Shown here one piece after another: positions 29,290 through 32,204 of a DNA stretch of 32,204 bases. The notes under the pieces are model-generated. The model saw only the letters and a list, made by a program, of their open reading frames with translations. It was not told the DNA's origin and did not search any database. The position numbers were made by a program, and so were the translations under genes. The stretch's first letter is position 1. Each line of letters starts with the position of its first letter. The DNA comes from UBA1731 sp964440985 (lineage in GTDB: Bacteria > Verrucomicrobiota > Kiritimatiellia > RFP12 > UBA1067), in assembly GCA_964440985.1 (NCBI GenBank), contig CAYTWE010000025.1:1-32204 (forward strand). The letters are read 5' to 3'.

Positions 29290-31266
29290 ATGCACAACCT
29301 GAAGAATGTTTTGCGCGGGTGGATGTTTGCGGGCGCGACGCTGCTTCATTTGGCAGTCAGTGGTGCGCCGTTCGCGCAGTGGTTCGGCCACCGCTTGGCC
29401 GATGGCCGTACGGTTCGCATCTGGGGTGCGGGCGACGAGTACCACGCCATCTTCGAGAGTGCGGACGGCCATGCGCTCGTCTACAATCCCGACATCGGAA
29501 ATTACGAATACGCAGAAGCCGGTGCGGACGGTGCGCTCGTGTCGTCCGGCATCGCGCTGGGACGTGAACGCGATGGCCGGTCTCGTCTTGCATCGATTAG
29601 CAAGCATCTGCGCGACACCTCCGAAAGCTTGAAGTCGAAAATCGCCGCACGAATCGCCGAGAAGGCGCACGACACGGGACGGGCCGAACGCTGGAAACAG
29701 ATGAAAGCACGCGCGGCGGCCCGCCGTCAGTCGGTATCTGCATCTGCCCGGTCGAACGCTGGTTCGGCCCCGCGCAACGCCGCCGCGCCCGTGAAGACGC
29801 CGGACGAGATGGTCGGCGTCACGCTGCTTATCGATTTTCCGTTGCTCGATGCCGACGGCAACGTAACGAACACGCTTGCGGCGACAGCCCATCCGAACGT
29901 GACGGCGGGCGATTTGCGCGAGCTGGTCAACGGCACGAACTTCACCAAGTACGGAAACGCCTCTTCGTGCCGGGCCTACTACGCGGCTGTGTCCGGCGGC
30001 GCGTTCTCGTACACGAACGTCGTAATCGGCTGGATCCTGATGCCGCATCCCCGTACGCACTATGACGATGCGACGGCGGACAACGGCGTTTGCGGACGCA
30101 ACCTGATCGGCGATGCGTTCGATGTTCTGGCGGCACGTGACGACTACGCGCAGGAGATTCTGCCCGCATTGCGACGGGCGAGCTATCTGGACAATTCCGG
30201 ACGGCTACGGGACGACTTTCAGATTCGCGCCTTGAACGTGCTGTTCGCGGGCGAACAGGCGACGACATGGGGGCATGGCCTTTGGGCGCATTCGTATGTT
30301 CTCGCCTCTGCGCAGTACAAGAAACTCATCGTGGACATCGACGGACACGACTGCCATTTCTACAACTACCAGATTGCGCCAGTGACGTCTTCCCCCACCA
30401 TCCACACATTCTGTCACGAGAACGGACACATGGTGTGCGACTTTCCCGACCTCTACCACTACAACGACGTTCCCGGTGGCGGCGTGGGATTGTGGGATCT
30501 CATGTGCGGCCGTACAGGCGTCTACGATACGCATCCCCAATACCTGTGCGCCTATCTGCGCACGGCGATGGGATGGGTGACGCCGCGTCCGCTTCCTCGC
30601 GACGGCGTGTGGGTCACGGTGTCGAACCGGCTCGACGACGTCTACATCTACGCGAATCCCGACAACGCCGCCGAGTACTACCTGATCGAGAACCGGCAGG
30701 CGCGTGGCTATGACCAGGAAATCCGCGCCTCGGGCATCGCGATTTTTCGTTGCAACGAGGATGGCGACAACATGTACCCGGCGGCGCTGTCTGCGGACGT
30801 CCGGGAGAAGTTCGCCGCCTATGGCGCGGCAACGAACCGTTTGAGCTACGAAGTCGCGCTCGAACAGGCTGATGGACTCTACACGCTTGAACAGACGGAC
30901 AGCAACGGCGACGCGGGTGACGCCTGGAAGGCTGACAACCCAGCCGTGACGTACGGCGGCGTCTTCTGTCCGACCTCGATTCCCTGCGCCCGATGGGCCG
31001 ACGGCTCGGCGGCGCGGATCAACCTGTCCCACTTCTCTCCGAACGGGAAAGTGATGACGTTCTGGAGTGCCCCGTGGACGGCATCGGAGAATAAAGGACG
31101 TACGTCGGCGACGTCCGCCTATCGGACGAATCCGAAGGACTTGAATCTGGCGCTGGATTGTGACGATGTGGTGTTCGAGTGCCGCAACGGCGCGTGGTAC
31201 GGACAGTCGGACGAATGCGTCCGTACGGCTGACGGCGGAGTTCGCGCACGACGCCGCGTTCAGTGA
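29290..31266 (+). CDS. secreted M6-family metalloprotease, frame broken near its 3' end
   Basis: The 658-residue product has a signal peptide (ends near VSGAPFA) and the N-terminal module of M6 proteases (FGHRLADGRTVRIWGAGDEYHAIFESADGHALVYN). A charged propeptide-like stretch (about 95-165) follows, then the catalytic domain. The zinc motif is HENGH (376-380) followed by CDFPDLY, with a later GVGLWDLMCG. A M6 (immune-inhibitor-A-like) endopeptidase outside the cell is the likely role. AAGGAG precedes the ATG. The final residues ADGGVRARRRVQ look non-native: the protein appears to continue in the +1 frame from about 31225, so the stop at 31264 results from a frameshift (true mutation or sequence error). 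No ATA codons were seen, as in the MBL gene. Confidence 0.83.
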   Translation: MHNLKNVLRGWMFAGATLLHLAVSGAPFAQWFGHRLADGRTVRIWGAGDEYHAIFESADGHALVYNPDIGNYEYAEAGADGALVSSGIALGRERDGRSRLASISKHLRDTSESLKSKIAARIAEKAHDTGRAERWKQMKARAAARRQSVSASARSNAGSAPRNAAAPVKTPDEMVGVTLLIDFPLLDADGNVTNTLAATAHPNVTAGDLRELVNGTNFTKYGNASSCRAYYAAVSGGAFSYTNVVIGWILMPHPRTHYDDATADNGVCGRNLIGDAFDVLAARDDYAQEILPALRRASYLDNSGRLRDDFQIRALNVLFAGEQATTWGHGLWAHSYVLASAQYKKLIVDIDGHDCHFYNYQIAPVTSSPTIHTFCHENGHMVCDFPDLYHYNDVPGGGVGLWDLMCGRTGVYDTHPQYLCAYLRTAMGWVTPRPLPRDGVWVTVSNRLDDVYIYANPDNAAEYYLIENRQARGYDQEIRASGIAIFRCNEDGDNMYPAALSADVREKFAAYGAATNRLSYEVALEQADGLYTLEQTDSNGDAGDAWKADNPAVTYGGVFCPTSIPCARWADGSAARINLSHFSPNGKVMTFWSAPWTASENKGRTSATSAYRTNPKDLNLALDCDDVVFECRNGAWYGQSDECVRTADGGVRARRRVQ

Positions 31267-32204
31267 AATCGTCGGCGTGGGAGACGTCGCGCCCGCCGTT
31301 CTCGCGACCACGAACGTCGACCATGCGGTGACCGTGACGGGCTTTCCGCGCGAGGCGGCGGTCTATGTGCGGATTCGTGCGACAAATGCGGACGGCTTGT
31401 CAGACGTGACAACGCAACCAGTTCTCCACGACACTCGTTTCGATGTCACCGACTACGATCGTTGGCTGAGACGGCATGGATACATCACACGCGAGTATGC
31501 GCGTCAGACGGAACGTGATCGCTTCGACCGTCAGGTGTCCGACCGACGCAAGACGAAAGGTGGCGGTTTCATGACGGTGCATGACGAGTACGTGGCCGGG
31601 ACTGACCCTGCGCGGGCGGACGACGTATTCCGAACCTACATCCACGCGGCATCCGACGGGTACCGTCTTTCATGGACGCCCGACCTCAAGACCGCACGGC
31701 GATACACGGTCTACGGCAAGGCGCGGTTGGACGATGCCGCCTGGATTACGCCGACGAACGCCACACACCATTTCTTCATCGTGCGCATTTCCCTACCGGG
31801 CGAGGACATCCCGTTGCGCATCGAGACGTCGGACAAAGGTTCGGAAACCGAAACGCCGCAACCGAACGCCGGCGGGGACAAAGAGCGTACGACGACGAAG
31901 ACGGGCGAGGATGGCCGATCGGACACGGGCAGCGGTTCGGTGAAAACAGAAACGCTCGACGGCGACGTCTTTTCAGCCATCCTTCCGATGGGGCCGTCGC
32001 CTCTGTCCACGGCGTTCACGCTCGATGACGAAACGCTGTTCGGTACGGACTACGCTGTGGCGTGGGATTTCGACGGCGACGGAACGTGCGATTCGACAAA
32101 CCGCATTCCAACATGGACGTTTACTCGTACGGGGACGAATCTAGTGACGGCGCTCATTGCGCCGCGTGGTACGGATGTCGTCTATCGCGTCCAGTCGCCC
32201 GTCG
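31229..32204 (+). CDS. continuation of the M6 protease in the next frame (partial, runs off the window)
   Basis: From 31229 to the end (325 codons) the frame two is open without a stop and reads as good protein: LTAEFAHDAAFSEIVGVGDV, then a strand-rich region. Next is DEYVAGTDPARADDVFRTY with LSWTP and YTVYGKARLDD, a module common in secreted proteins of Kiritimatiellae-like bacteria. A Gly/Thr/Lys-rich linker follows, then a PKD-like repeat (YAVAWDFDGDGTCDSTNRI). It has no start codon or ribosome-binding site of its own at its beginning. It is therefore most simply the C-terminal part of the preceding protease, separated by one extra base. The gene's end lies beyond the window. Confidence 0.7.
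   Translation, partial: MTAEFAHDAAFSEIVGVGDVAPAVLATTNVDHAVTVTGFPREAAVYVRIRATNADGLSDVTTQPVLHDTRFDVTDYDRWLRRHGYITREYARQTERDRFDRQVSDRRKTKGGGFMTVHDEYVAGTDPARADDVFRTYIHAASDGYRLSWTPDLKTARRYTVYGKARLDDAAWITPTNATHHFFIVRISLPGEDIPLRIETSDKGSETETPQPNAGGDKERTTTKTGEDGRSDTGSGSVKTETLDGDVFSAILPMGPSPLSTAFTLDDETLFGTDYAVAWDFDGDGTCDSTNRIPTWTFTRTGTNLVTALIAPRGTDVVYRVQSPV

Overview
This window is a GC-rich bacterial chromosome segment. All roughly 28 genes I can support lie on the + strand and are tightly packed, with several ATGA overlaps. It is mostly core housekeeping content rather than an accessory island. The lineage is probably in the Verrucomicrobiota / Kiritimatiellae-Lentisphaerae (PVC) group. This is inference. 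It rests on an LpxC-like and Mur-ligase envelope cluster (diderm cell), Tat-targeted Gfo/Idh/MocA oxidoreductase, HydG-like and M6-protease genes of the kind seen in anaerobic gut PVC bacteria, and a secreted-protein tail containing a 'DEYVAGTDP...LSWTP...YTVYGKARL' module and a PKD-like repeat at the right edge. There is no rRNA, tRNA, CRISPR array, transposase or phage gene that I can see.

Layout. (1) 1-2198: ribosomal proteins S1 and L28, closed by two tandem hairpins. (2) 2239-4572: a HydG-like radical SAM enzyme and an exported alpha/beta-hydrolase. (3) 4639-9257: a clear transcription unit, with a promoter, rpoD, a membrane-anchored RRM protein, grpE, dnaJ and a terminator with nine T's. 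(4) 9296-13495: Tat-exported Gfo/Idh oxidoreductase, an ABC-F ATPase and a sugar-isomerase-like TIM barrel. (5) 13546-17700: a glycerol-3-phosphate unit, comprising a GlpA/GlpB-like fusion flavoprotein, a DUF1667 iron-sulfur protein and the GlpT antiporter. (6) 17735-21768: an envelope-flavoured run, comprising an AsmA-like membrane protein with 11-residue repeats, a divergent MurC-like ligase, an exported thioredoxin-fold-like protein and a divergent LpxC. (7) 21849-25004: hisH, hisF and recN. (8) 25151-28767: Tat-exported metallo-beta-lactamase-fold protein, L21-L27 with a hairpin leader and strong terminator, then rsmE-dprA. (9) 28768-32204: an AT-richer spacer with a promoter, a small exported ORF, and a large secreted M6 metalloprotease. 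Its reading frame breaks near 31225 and then continues, in the next frame, to the window edge.

The points most worth a second look are: a HydG homologue lacking one cysteine of the auxiliary-cluster motif; an RRM protein tethered to the membrane inside the sigma/chaperone operon; the fused two-flavin G3P dehydrogenase; an LpxC whose HxxxD zinc motif is shifted by one residue; an AsmA-like protein ending in LEA/apolipoprotein-like 11-mers; a hairpin family with a compensatory base change between two intergenic copies; a recurring extended -10 promoter; and the frameshifted protease. I did not find a single clearly novel multi-gene system. The novelty here lies in variants of known families.
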